Shown here piece after piece: positions 27,838-37,600 of a stretch of DNA of 64,000 nt. The notes beneath the pieces were generated by a model that was given only the letters and a program-made list of their open reading frames with translations, did not search any database and was not told the DNA's origin. How positions within the stretch are numbered: position 1 is the stretch's first letter; each line of letters begins with the position of its first letter. The stretch is from Orthonyx spaldingii (taxonomy: Eukaryota > Chordata > Aves > Passeriformes > Orthonychidae), in contig VZTJ01001153.1 of NCBI GenBank assembly GCA_013397795.1, positions 558,284 to 622,283 of the forward strand, written 5' to 3'. A program made the position numbers and the translations under genes.

Positions 27838-28814
27838 ATGGGGCAGCGCGGCGAGCCCGAGGTGAGCGCGGGGCGGCGGCGGGCCCGCACCGCTCCCCCG
27901 CACGGGCGGGCAGGCGGCCGGTAACGCTCTGCTCTCTCTTCTTTCCGCAGGAGGAGGAAGAGCTCGTGGTAAGACGGGGAGCCGCGGCGGGGACTCGCGG
28001 CTGCCTGGGCCGTCAGCGCCGACAGACAGGCTCGGGGGCTCGGGCCGGGCCGCGCGGTGCCCGCGATGCGGAGCTCCGTGGGCAGGCCGGGCTGCGGTGT
28101 GGCTGCGGGGCTCCTGTTACGGCGCTGGGGCGCGGGGGGAGGCGGCGTGCGGGGGTGTCCCTTGCTGAGCGCGGCCCCGTGTCCGCAGGACCCCCTGACC
28201 ACGCTGCGGGAGCACTGCGAGCAGACGGAGAAATGCGTCAAGGCGCGGGAGCGGCTGGAGCTGTGTGACGCGCGGGTGTCCTCCCGCTCCGACACGGAGG
28301 AGCAGTGCACAGAGGAGCTCTTCGACTTCCTGCACGCCAGGGACCACTGTGTGAGTGCAGTGCCTGAGCAGAGCCTTCGGCAACGCTGCTGGCAGTGCTG
28401 CCAGCTCGAGTGGGAGTTGTGGTAGCTGGTTCAGTCGCTTTTTCTCGTGTAATGTTTGGTTCCTTCGTGTTACAATAGATCTAGCTGGGATTCGGTATGT
28501 TATTAAACAGTTAAATAACTCAAACCCATTGTTTGTGCTCTGCAAATGGTACTTGGCTATTTCAGTCTTGTATCTGACATTTTAAAGTTAAACCTTTTTA
28601 ACCTGAGCTAAAGCTTTGTAAGCCATCTCAATAGCTTTCTTGAGTGATGTGTTGCAGAACAAGAGCCAGGGGCTGTGGGGCTGTGTGCATTGGTGGCCCA
28701 GAAAACCAGGAGGCAGGTGGTAACACCCTGCTGATTTCCATCCCTAAGCCATGAGTTACTGAGGGCTCTCTCTCTTTGCAGGTTGCTCACAAACTTTTCA
28801 GTAAGCTGAAGTGA
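27838..28814 (+). CDS. UQCRH: Cytochrome b-c1 complex subunit 6 (hinge protein)
   Basis: Small acidic subunit of respiratory complex III in the mitochondrial intermembrane space, where it helps cytochrome c dock to cytochrome c1. Four coding exons: 27838-27861, 27951-27968, 28189-28350, 28782-28814. Frame is intact, giving 78 aa (human 91). Cysteines at 24, 30, 40, 54 and 68 keep the family spacing; by analogy with mammals, 24-68 and 40-54 would form the disulfides. The C-terminus reads VAHKLFSKLK. The acidic N-terminal stretch is short: residues 8-12 are five Glu, where human has a longer acidic run. The ATG has a good context (cagcgccATGg). It diverges from LRRC41. Confidence 0.96.
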
Positions 28815-29028
28815 AGGGGGGCATGGTTGTCCATCTGCTTCCACAGCCAGTGCCAGCGGTTCCTGGATCACAGTTCTGCTTCCTGCAGTCCATCCTCCGT
28901 GCTGAGCGTGAATGAAACGGCTTCCTGGCAGCCTGTCACTGCCCCTGTGCTCCTGGAAGATGTGCAGCTGTGTAAAAAAAAAAAAAAAAGCAACAAAACA
29001 AATGTGTTGATGTTCTGTAATTTTCCAT

Positions 29029-29034
29029 ATTAAA
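29029..29034 (+). terminator. UQCRH polyadenylation signal
   Basis: ATTAAA, the commonest variant hexamer, 215 bases after the UQCRH stop and followed by a GT-rich stretch (gtgccttgtgttt). Confidence 0.7.
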
Positions 29035-29922
29035 AGTTGAGAGTTCCTGTGGAAGTGCCTTGTGTTTATTTCCTAGTTCTTGTGCTTCTGACTTGTACTG
29101 GGTTAAGATGAAATCAGTGGGTGTTAGAGCCCAGTTCAAGGGGGGAGAGTTTTTCTCACTTGTGGGAATATCCTTGTTGGGCTGGCATGATGGACAGCTG
29201 CTGCAGCCCAATCCCATGGGGAAGAATTTGTCTCTTAGAGCCACAAAGATTATTTCCAAGCTCCACAAGACCAGTTTGGTTCACACAGTATATTCTGACT
29301 AGACTGAAGGGAGTGACCCCTTTCTAGGAGAGAAAAGTTCCTCCCCACCCTCTGGGGAAAGCTGTCACCTATCCCTCACTGTCTCCTGCTGCTGCCAGCG
29401 GCTGAAGAGCCTCCTGGCAGCAGCCAGCTCTGCCTTCTTCCCCGGGAAACCAACCACGTGCCTGTGAAAGCTGTGGTGGTTCACCTGGTCAAAGCCCGGT
29501 CAGGGTCACCTGGGGGCAGCTAAAGCCTTTCAGTGTGAGTTACCAGCCTGTTCTGCTCACTTGGGGTTGTCCTGTCTGTGCTCTGTCTGCTCCTTTTGCG
29601 AGAGAGAACGTTTAGTAGTAGGAAAACCAGGATATTTCATGGGGCAGAAAATTTCTCAGCTATTCTTCGAAGTGGAATGAAAGCCACTACCTTATAAATT
29701 TGGCAGTTCTTTGTCCGTGTAGTGGTTCATAGTGCTTTTGCTGGCGGATTTCAGACTTTTATTAGGGTATGAGTACCACGTAAATGCCAGGAGGTTTTGG
29801 TGGGGGGGTTTTGGTTTTTTCCTGTGGCACAGGGCAGGGCCCAGCTGCGCCTGTGCGCTTCTGCTGCAGAGCGCGTTTGCTGCCGGATCCTTTCCAGCAG
29901 CTGATGCCCAAACCCAGCTCAG

Positions 29923-29978
29923 TAATCGCAGGACGTTTAGGTTGGAAGGGACCTTAAAGCCCATTTAGTTCAGCCCCC
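29923..29978 (-). mobile_element. CR1 LINE 3' tail next to NSUN4 promoter
   Basis: The segment 'taggttggaagggacc' followed by ttaaagcc is the classic reversed CR1 tail. The fragment ends about 100 bases before the NSUN4 ATG. Confidence 0.8.
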
Positions 29979-29984
29979 GGCACG

Positions 29985-30240
29985 GGCACAGCCACGTTCC
30001 CCCAGCGCCGGTCGCTCGCAGCTCGCTGCGATCGTGCCCCGAGCACTTCCCGGTGCCGCCCCGGAAGGAGCCGCGGCCATGGCGGCGCTGGGCGGGCGCG
30101 GGCGGGCGGCGGCAGCGCTGCTGCGGCGGGGACCGGGAAAAGCACCGGCACCGGGAGCGATACCGGCAGCGGGAGCGATCCTGGGAGCGGGGCCGCGCCG
30201 GCACCGGCACAAGGAGAAGTGGGTGAGCGCGGCCGGGGCG
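29985..30240 (+). promoter_or_regulatory. NSUN4 CpG-island promoter
   Basis: A compact CpG-dense block begins directly after a CR1 tail and covers the first coding exon. An ETS/GABP-type CCGGAAGG is at 30061-30068, 11 bases before the ATG. ETS sites are common in promoters of nuclear genes for mitochondrial proteins. Use of this site is inferred. Confidence 0.55.
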
Positions 30241-33200
30241 GGACCGGAGCGCCCGCACGCCACGGCGCTGCTCGCACCCCGCTTTTGTCCCCGCTAACCC
30301 TTTGGGACCCCACTGCAAACCCCCTCTAATTCCCCCATTTCACCGCTCGCTGCACCCCCGTGGCCCGCTCTGTGTGCAGCCGTTCCCACCCCGGGCCCCC
30401 AACCCTTCCGGCCATTCACAGAATCCTGGAATCGCTGAATATGCTGAGTTGCAGGGGATGCATCAGCATCATCGAGCCCAGCTCCTGGCCCTGCGCAGGA
30501 CACTCCAACAATCCCACCCTGTGCCTGAGAGCAGTGTCCAAATGCTTCTTGAGATCAGACAGGCTTGGTGCTGTGACCACTTCCCTGGGGAACCTGTTTC
30601 AGTGCCCACCCACCCCGTGGGTGAAAACCCTTTTCCCGTTACCCAACCTAAGCCCCCCTGTCACAGCTTCATGCCATTCCCTCGGCTCCTGTCACACTCG
30701 CACAACGGAAAGGCCCCATGGACTTCTGGAAGCACAGAAGCCAGTGCTGGATTCTCCTAGAAAAACATGGAGGCTGTGGGGCTGGGTATTGGGATATCGA
30801 GGTATTTTGTCTTTCAGCACCTCTGTTATTTTTCCCCACAAGGCTACCACGGCCCCGCGCATCCCGTCCACGCGGCTGGCCCTGCACCACTTCGACACGA
30901 GCTACAGCCTGCACCTGGGGGCCCTGTGGCCCTCGGTCCGTGCTGGCCTGCTCTGTGAGCAGAAGTACGGGGCCCTGCTCAACAACTTTGCCGCTGCCGA
31001 CCAAGTCCCCCAAGAGCTGGAGCTGCTCAACGCCACCGATTTCATTTCCGAGGCCCTGCAAAAGGTGCAGCAATGGCAGCGCGGTGCAGCTGCGGGGGAA
31101 GCGGCCAGAGGGTGCCAGGAGGGGTCTGCTGAGGGCAGGACTGTGATGCAGGCAGAAATGATGACACAGGCAGTGACATCACCACTGCGCTGCACCTCCG
31201 TCAGCTCCAAAATCAAGTGTTACACCTTCCCCAGGGGCGACATCACGCGCTTTCGCCCTGCACGGTGAGACATCCCTGGACAGACCGCCCCTGTCCTTGC
31301 GAGCCTCAGGGGCTGCTTCCATGTGTCCTCATCCTCATTTGCAACTGCTCTTTTGTTTTCTTTTCCCCTCCAACATTTGCTTTTGTTACGCAAACTGATG
31401 GTTTCCAGGCCAGATGCTCTGGGGCTCCTCGACTATTACCTCATGGATGCAGCATCTCTCCTGCCTGTCCTGGCACTCAACGTGCAGCCAGATGACTTTG
31501 TCCTCGACCTCTGTGCGGCTCCGGGTGGGAAGACTCTGGCTCTGCTGCAGACTGGGTTTTGTGGTGAGTGGGATTGGGTGTTCCCTTGTTCCTGTGTGTA
31601 AAACAGGGCTGCAGGAGTGTGCTGTGCCCATTCATGTCCGACCATTAATAATTTCTGGGTGCAAGAGTTGGGAATCAGGTGTCTTTTTGCAAAAGTGACA
31701 TTCCCAGTGTTCCTGTTCTGTCCTGTCAGGGCACCTGGCAGCCAACGACATCTCCATTTCCCGGACGAAGAGGCTGTACCAGATTCTCCAAAGCTATGTC
31801 CCCAGAGAAGTCAGGGATACTGTGAGTGTCACGTCCTACGATGGAAGGGACTGGGACCAGGTGAAAGGTGGCACTTTCCATAAGGTAGGTGTTTGGGAAC
31901 CAGTGAAGACAAACCCATTAAGTTCACTTCCTCCTCTTTTTGAGGAAGACAGCACTTACCCTACCATATAATTGTGTAGTTTTCCATAATCTTAAATGCA
32001 GAGAAAGAGAGAAGACCAAGCCACATAAGGAGTAATATTTCCTGCTGCTGTCCCTTCCTGCAGGATGTGGTGCATATGTGCATCTGGAGTTGTACCTTTA
32101 TTTGCCTGTGTAATACCCCGTAGAAATCCTGTTCTTGTCCATCACCTGGAAGGGATTAAATGTGAAGATTAGATAATTCTGGCTTCTCATCCATGCCCAG
32201 CCCCAGGGGCTGGGTTTGATGTTCCAGGGACTGGGCTGGGTACTCCTGGGGCTGGGTTGGGTACCCCGGGAGGCATTGCGGCAGCAGCACTGCCTGTGTG
32301 TGCTGCAGGAACATTGCCAGGGACACACACGGAGCAGGGATGTTAAATGAGGACATGAGTTAGTGCGGGATGTTTTCCACCATTTTTGCACATTCCCAAA
32401 ATGCCAAAGCAGCCAGACGATTGCAGTTCAGTGTGGTGCACACGTGTGCTCGGGCACTGAGAGCTGCTGGCAGGGGTGGAGGAGGTGGGCACGGGGCTGG
32501 CTGCACAAGGGGACTCGCTGAGCTTGACCTGGGCAGGGGGCTGAGGTGGGACCTCTGCTGCTGCAGGTGTTGGTGGATGTACCCTGCACGACAGACAGAC
32601 ACTCTGCCATGGAGGAGGACAACAACATCTTCCACAAGAGGCGAACCAAGGAGCGTCAGATGCTGCCCATGCTGCAGCTGCAGCTGCTGATGTGAGTGAT
32701 CTCAGTTGTGTTGTGTTCCCTGGGTGCTGGGAGCAGCTCTCCAGCACTGAAACCTCTCCTTACTCTGTCTGTCCCAACTGGGAAATGTGGAAACCACATG
32801 CAATTTTCTGGCAGTAGTTGGACCACATCAAATCTCAGTAAGTTAAGAAAGTGTAAATGTTGTTGGTCAGATCACATGTCCTTCTGTCCCCAGCAGTAGC
32901 TGTAGGATACAGGGAGAAGGGTCTAAGGAACAGGATGGGTACAGTTGTTTTGGGTGGTGATCTCCTGGGTGCTGGCAGTCCACCCTGGAGGATTTCTGCA
33001 TGCCCACCTCTCCCAGCACATGGGAGGACATGGGGTGCTGGGAAGGCTGGATGGGCTCACTGTGTGCTGTGCCAATAAGGAAACAGATTAGAGTCCCATG
33101 GCAGCATGTGAACTGCAAGTCTCATCCCTTGTACCTACTCATACCCTGTTCCCTTGGATGTGACTGCAGGATTCCCAGTTTCAGCGGGTGGGAATGCCCA

Positions 33201-33534
33201 TGTCCCTCCCTCAGAGCCCTCCTCATCCTGTGACAGTGGGTGTGTTCCTCCTGCCTGCAGGGCTGGGATCCTGGCGGCGAAGCCGGGGGCAGAGGTGGTG
33301 TACTCCACCTGCTCCCTGTCCCCGCTGCAGAACGAGTGTGTGGTCGAGAGGGCGCTGGAGATTGCAGAAGCCCAGTTCAACATCAGTATCCACGTTGAGG
33401 ACTTGAGCCACTTCCGGATGCTCTTCCAGGACACGTTTTCCTTCTTCTCGGACTGCCGGCTCGGGGAGCTTGTCCTGCCTCACCTCACAGCCAACTTCGG
33501 GCCGATGTATTTCTGCAAATTACGTCGGATGTAG
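30079..33534 (+). CDS. NSUN4: Mitochondrial 12S rRNA m5C methyltransferase NSUN4
   Basis: SAM-dependent RNA cytosine-5 methyltransferase that modifies mitochondrial 12S rRNA and, with MTERF4, helps assemble the mitoribosome. Coding exons: 30079-30222, 30843-31264, 31409-31563, 31730-31884, 32567-32691, 33261-33534. Frame is intact, giving 424 aa (human 384). The SAM-binding motif DLCAAPGGK is at residues 222-230. The motif IV cysteine is C299 in DVPCTT, and the motif VI catalytic cysteine is C351 in YSTCSLS. The C-terminus NFGPMYFCKLRRM matches the family. The N-terminus is Arg/Ala-rich like a mitochondrial presequence and carries extra Gly-Ala-Ile/Pro repeats (about residues 21-39). A second insertion lies around residues 125-165 in exon 2. 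The ATG has a strong context (gccgcggccATGg). Confidence 0.96.
30414..30697 (-). mobile_element. CR1 LINE fragment in NSUN4 intron 1
   Basis: Begins with attcacagaatcctggaatc and runs through the well-known CR1 blocks 'cccagctcctggccctgcgc', 'gagagcagtgtccaaatgct', 'gtgaccacttccctgggg' and 'ggtgaaaacccttttccc'. At about 280 bases it is the longest well-preserved CR1 piece in the window. Confidence 0.9.
32195..32280 (+). repeat. Small G-rich minisatellite in NSUN4 intron 4
   Basis: About four degenerate repeats of a roughly 20-25 base unit with the core ggggctgggt, in units such as 'ctgggctgggtactcctggg'. It lies between NSUN4 coding exons 4 and 5. Confidence 0.6.
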
Positions 33535-33671
33535 AAGGAGCAATAGACTCTGTCCGTCTGCTGTCAGGAAATACCCCAATATTTAGGGGAAAGCAGAACT
33601 GCTTTATATTTATTTTTCTTTCTAAGTAGAATGTCCCAAAGGAAGTCTGCTTTTTTACTGCAGACATAGGG

Positions 33672-33677
33672 AATAAA
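33672..33677 (+). terminator. NSUN4 polyadenylation signal
   Basis: AATAAA 138 bases after the stop codon, followed by a TG/T-rich stretch (gctgtggtgtttcctg). Confidence 0.75.
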
Positions 33678-34237
33678 TGAAAAAGACCTGCTGTGGTGTT
33701 TCCTGAGTATTTATCTGTTTGAGACTGAGGTGTTTAATCTAGGAAAGACAGAGAGGTCTTATCAGAGGGAGCGATTTATCTGTGTGGGACAGGATAAATG
33801 ACCCTGCTCTCTTCCTCCTGTCTGACTGCTTTGATCCTACATGAGCAGGTTTGGGTTAACAAACACCATCTGGGGATCTCAGTCTGTCCCAGATCTCACC
33901 ATCTGCATAAATGAGTTGCATCTGTCTCTGCTTATCTCCTGCCTTCAGAGAGAGCAGCCTGAGGTGCTGAAATGAGAGGTTCCTGAGTGCCCCTCCTGTA
34001 GGGTTGGAAATGTGCTTAGGATGCTGGAGATCTGGTGCTGTGGAGAGGCCAGTGACTGTTGCCATCCCTCATGAATAGGAGGGCTGTGGATAAGTGTGCA
34101 TGTTCCCATGCTAGATGCCATTTAATGTCAGTGGGCAGGTGTTTGTATGATTTTGAGTAGTAACTTTGTTTATAGGATCATCACCATCAGTGAAGGATTA
34201 CTGGAGTTTATGACAAGTGTTGCTTAATAGTTACATT

Positions 34238-34243
34238 TTTATT
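34238..34243 (-). terminator. Candidate polyadenylation signal of FAAH copy A
   Basis: TTTATT on the plus strand gives AATAAA for the minus-strand transcript, about 424 bases past the copy A stop. It lies in an AT-rich patch. Confidence 0.5.
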
Positions 34244-34666
34244 TTTGTGAGCAAAATACGGTGATGGGAAGGGTGGACATGGCTGTATTCCTCATGGGGC
34301 AGCCCATAGTTACATCCATATGAACTTACTCCAGTGCCAGCAAGAAAATACTACTGAGCTTCTGTAATCTTTCCTCTCAGCACTGCCCTGCTTCTGCAGG
34401 AGGCAGCCCTGATGAAAATGGGGGTGGGGGCTGAACCCACATCCATGGCCATCCTTGCAGGAAGGTGCAGTTCCTAGATTTATCACTGTTTGAACCTATC
34501 TTAAGCCAGTCCTGCAGGACATCTTGGTTCCTTACAGGATCTGTGCTTATTGGCAAGGAGGGGGTCAGGAGGTGGTGTTTCCTTCCTCCTCCCCTCCTCA
34601 GTGTAGTCTCTGCACTGTTGGTGACAGTCAGGCAGTGCTGTCCCTTCTCTGTGGGGACCATGGGGA

Positions 34667-37600
34667 CTATGCCACTCTCTTGTCACGGCTGAGGGTCTCC
34701 ACCTCCTTCATGAAGCGCAGGCACAGCTCCTCCTGCCACGGCAAGGCCACGCACTGCACGGCCACGGGCAGCCCCACGGCTCCTGACACAGCCTGCAGCG
34801 GGTGCACGAGAGCGAGGGGTCACCTGGGGGGCTCAGACCTCCAGCAGCTTTTGGGAACTTGTTTAGGCCTGTGGCTCATCCCGGAGGGTGGGGAGGTTGG
34901 AGTTTGAGCCCTGTTGGTGTGCTGGGCAGAGGGAAGGCTCTTACTCTTCTGTGATAGTAATGGTTGCCAAATCTTGGGTAACGTGTTTGAGACACCTTCC
35001 CCCACACACCTCAGCCAGCTCTGCTTTGAGCTGTCTTGTAGGCACATCCCTTTTCCTTCAGCATCCTCATTCCTGTCCATGCTCCACTGACAGCCTGGGC
35101 CTGGTTGAAGGCATCATGGAGCAGGAGGAAACTGCAGTGCAGTGCTGTGGGCTGTGGCTGTCACAAGGACCTGCTCCCAGAAGCTTTGCTGCACAGCTCC
35201 TTGCTGGCTTCAGCCTACCCAGCCTGGGGGAGATCCTTTGGACCCCCCAAAGCTTAGTGGGGGCTTAGGAGAAGAGCAAGGGGTGTATTCAAGGTGGATT
35301 TGGGGATTAGCAAGGGATGTATAAAGAAGATACGAATTTTTTTGCACTGTGCCCATACTGATAGAGCTATTTAGTAGCTCCTGATATCAGTGAAACTGTT
35401 GCCTGAACAGCTATCAGCAGTCTCTGCTCCACCATTCCCCATACCTGTTTCAGTGTCCGGTCCCAGGGGTCATCACAGCATCCTTGGTAAAGCTTTAGCT
35501 CTTCCTCATCAGCCTCGGTCACGGTGCTGACGGGAACAACCCCGGCGGGGAAGTTCAAGACATTGTACAGCATCGTGGAGGAGATGGCAGCTGGGAGAAG
35601 CAGGAGAGGATGCTGGCAGTCAGAGCCTCCTGTCTTACTTCAAGCTTACACATTCCATGTTCCCTGAAGCCCCTGAGAACTATGTTCCTGTCTCCACCTG
35701 CTCAGAGAGCTCTATGTAGTTACTTTTCCTTCCTAATTCTCATAGAATGCTTGGGTGGGCAGTGAAGCTCTATGGTAGTGGATGTTTCCCTCCAGTCTCA
35801 GCCAGTGGGGTTCTCTGCCCTGCTGGGAAGGCCCCAGACTCACTTACTGATGACTTTCCCGGGGTATCCCGTGGTGAAGGCAGGCCCCAGGACAGGGCAC
35901 AGCACAACGTCCAGCTGGAGTTCCTTCCACCGGGCGATGAACTGGGAGCGGTACACCTGGCGAGGAGAGGGGGATGTCATGGAGCCATGTCCGTGCCTGG
36001 AGCATCTCAGCCTCTCCAGGCACAGCTGAGGAGGCAGCAGCAGGCAGTGGTGCTCAAGGAAGAAGGCAGAGGAGTGTGTGTTTGCCCCCACAGCATGTGG
36101 CCAGACTGTGGCCAGGAATTTGGAAGGTCCCGCTTTAGCCATCCCCACTCCCAGGGCAGCCTTCGCTGTGCCTGGGCACGAGCACTGCAGGCAACCAGTG
36201 AAGTCCTGTCTGGGCTGACTCAAAAGCCCATCTACGCCATTCCTGCCCTTCTTTTGTGCCTTTCCCTCCATCCTGTCTCCTCCCCAGTCACCCCTCCCCT
36301 GCACAGTCCCTTTCCAAACTGATGACTCTCTGACCTGGCACTTGCCACAAAGCCTCAACTTGTAGCATGATGCCAGAGAGGAAAGTCCCCAAAACTCACC
36401 TGTATTTGATGGTGATGATTCCACATCTCCTTCACTGACCTGCAGGTGGAAATCATACCAACATCTTTAAGCTTTAAGAGGAGGAGGAATTGCTTAAAGA
36501 GTCCTCTGGGTTGATAAGCCTTGGTGATTTTAGTTATTGTTTAAAACAATACAGCTTTCACAATGTTCCTAGGGTTTCCTTTGGCATCTGACCAAGCAAT
36601 TAAGCAGCAAATGTCTGGAAGTGCTGGAGAGAAGGTTTCCCTGATAGGCCTGAATTTAATACTCATCTCTTCCACAGGCTTGCTGTAATGACCTTATCCA
36701 TTCAAGTGCCTCATTCCTGTCAGGGTATCACTAGGGGCAGTGAAGCCATGTCCAGGAATGCAGGACAACTCCTGCAGAGAGCAGATCACAGCTTGTTGTG
36801 AATCCAGTCCCCCCAGCCATGGACACCTCGAGGAGAAGGTACCACCCATTTCCATGGACATCCCTGGGGACAGTGCCACCTTACCTCATCCCAGCCAAGG
36901 CTCTCAGGTAGTCAGCCAGGCGGGGAAACTGGAAAGGCAAGAGGTTCCTTAGGGACATGACATGGGGGTGCAGTAACTTGTGTCACCCTGAGAAGCCCCC
37001 ATTCCTGTCCTGAGGGACAGGGACTCACCAGAGGTTTAAGAAGCAGAGCCAGCAGCTTCTTCACCAGCCTGGGGATCTTGCAGGAATTCACCTGTAGTTT
37101 CAAGCGTGGATCTACAATATCTCCTGTGCTGAGAGATGACAAGACAATGGGGTCATGCCAGAGAAGCTGTTTGCCCTTTCTCAGAGACCTGAGTGTTGCC
37201 TGTTTGGGGTGGGGGAGCCGTGCTCGTTGTGCCTGCGCCGTGCTCGCAGGGTGGGGATGGAGGTGTTGGCAGCACTGCTGCCAGAGGGCTCCTACTTACA
37301 ACACATCCAGCCAGGCACGGCCTCCATCAGCAAAAAACGTCTTCAAAAACAGTTCAGTCATGACATAGGGGATCCGAGGAGGAGAAAAGGGCACCAGCTG
37401 CACCAAAACACAAGATTATGTGGCGGCCTGGGGATGTGAATAGTTTCCAAGACCCAAATGTAGATATTCCTCAAAGGCAGAGAAGCACCTCCCTGGGCTC
37501 CACATGCCAAGAGAAGCCCTGGTTCAACCCTTTTCCATCCAGGCATCTCCCCATGAGATTATTCCTGCCAACTGCTCCCCATGGCAGGGGTATCGCTGCC

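Larger units (their letters stand above)
27150..28200. promoter_or_regulatory. Bidirectional CpG-island promoter of LRRC41 and UQCRH
   Basis: The start codons are only 359 bases apart on opposite strands, inside a very GC-rich, CpG-dense block. The core between them is interrupted by a 98-base N gap. Two YY1-type motifs flank the gap: GCCATCTTGG at 27511-27520 and CCGCCATGTTTG near 27714-27726. YY1 is a known regulator of nuclear genes for respiratory-chain proteins, which suits UQCRH. Site function here is inferred. Confidence 0.75.
28815..30078. other. UQCRH 3' UTR and UQCRH-NSUN4 intergenic spacer
   Basis: The UQCRH 3' UTR contains an A-run (about 28975-28989) and ends near the ATTAAA at 29029. 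The rest, about 29060-29920, shows no exon or recognised repeat. A small CR1 tail (29923-29978) abuts the GC-rich NSUN4 promoter. Confidence 0.65.
33535..34666. other. Convergent 3' region of NSUN4 and FAAH copy A
   Basis: The NSUN4 3' UTR ends near 33690, and the copy A 3' UTR comes from the other strand to about 34220. Between them no exon or clear repeat is visible. The two transcripts should not overlap if both use the signals listed. Confidence 0.65.

Noticed and set aside
30034..30078. In-frame N-terminal extension of NSUN4
   Set aside because: The upstream codon is GTG, not ATG, and the ATG at 30079 has a near-perfect context.
35840..36424. Minus-strand open frame of 194 codons inside FAAH copy A
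   Set aside because: It spans intron between exons 12 and 13 in the wrong frame for exon 12. The splice-based model gives the conserved residues instead.
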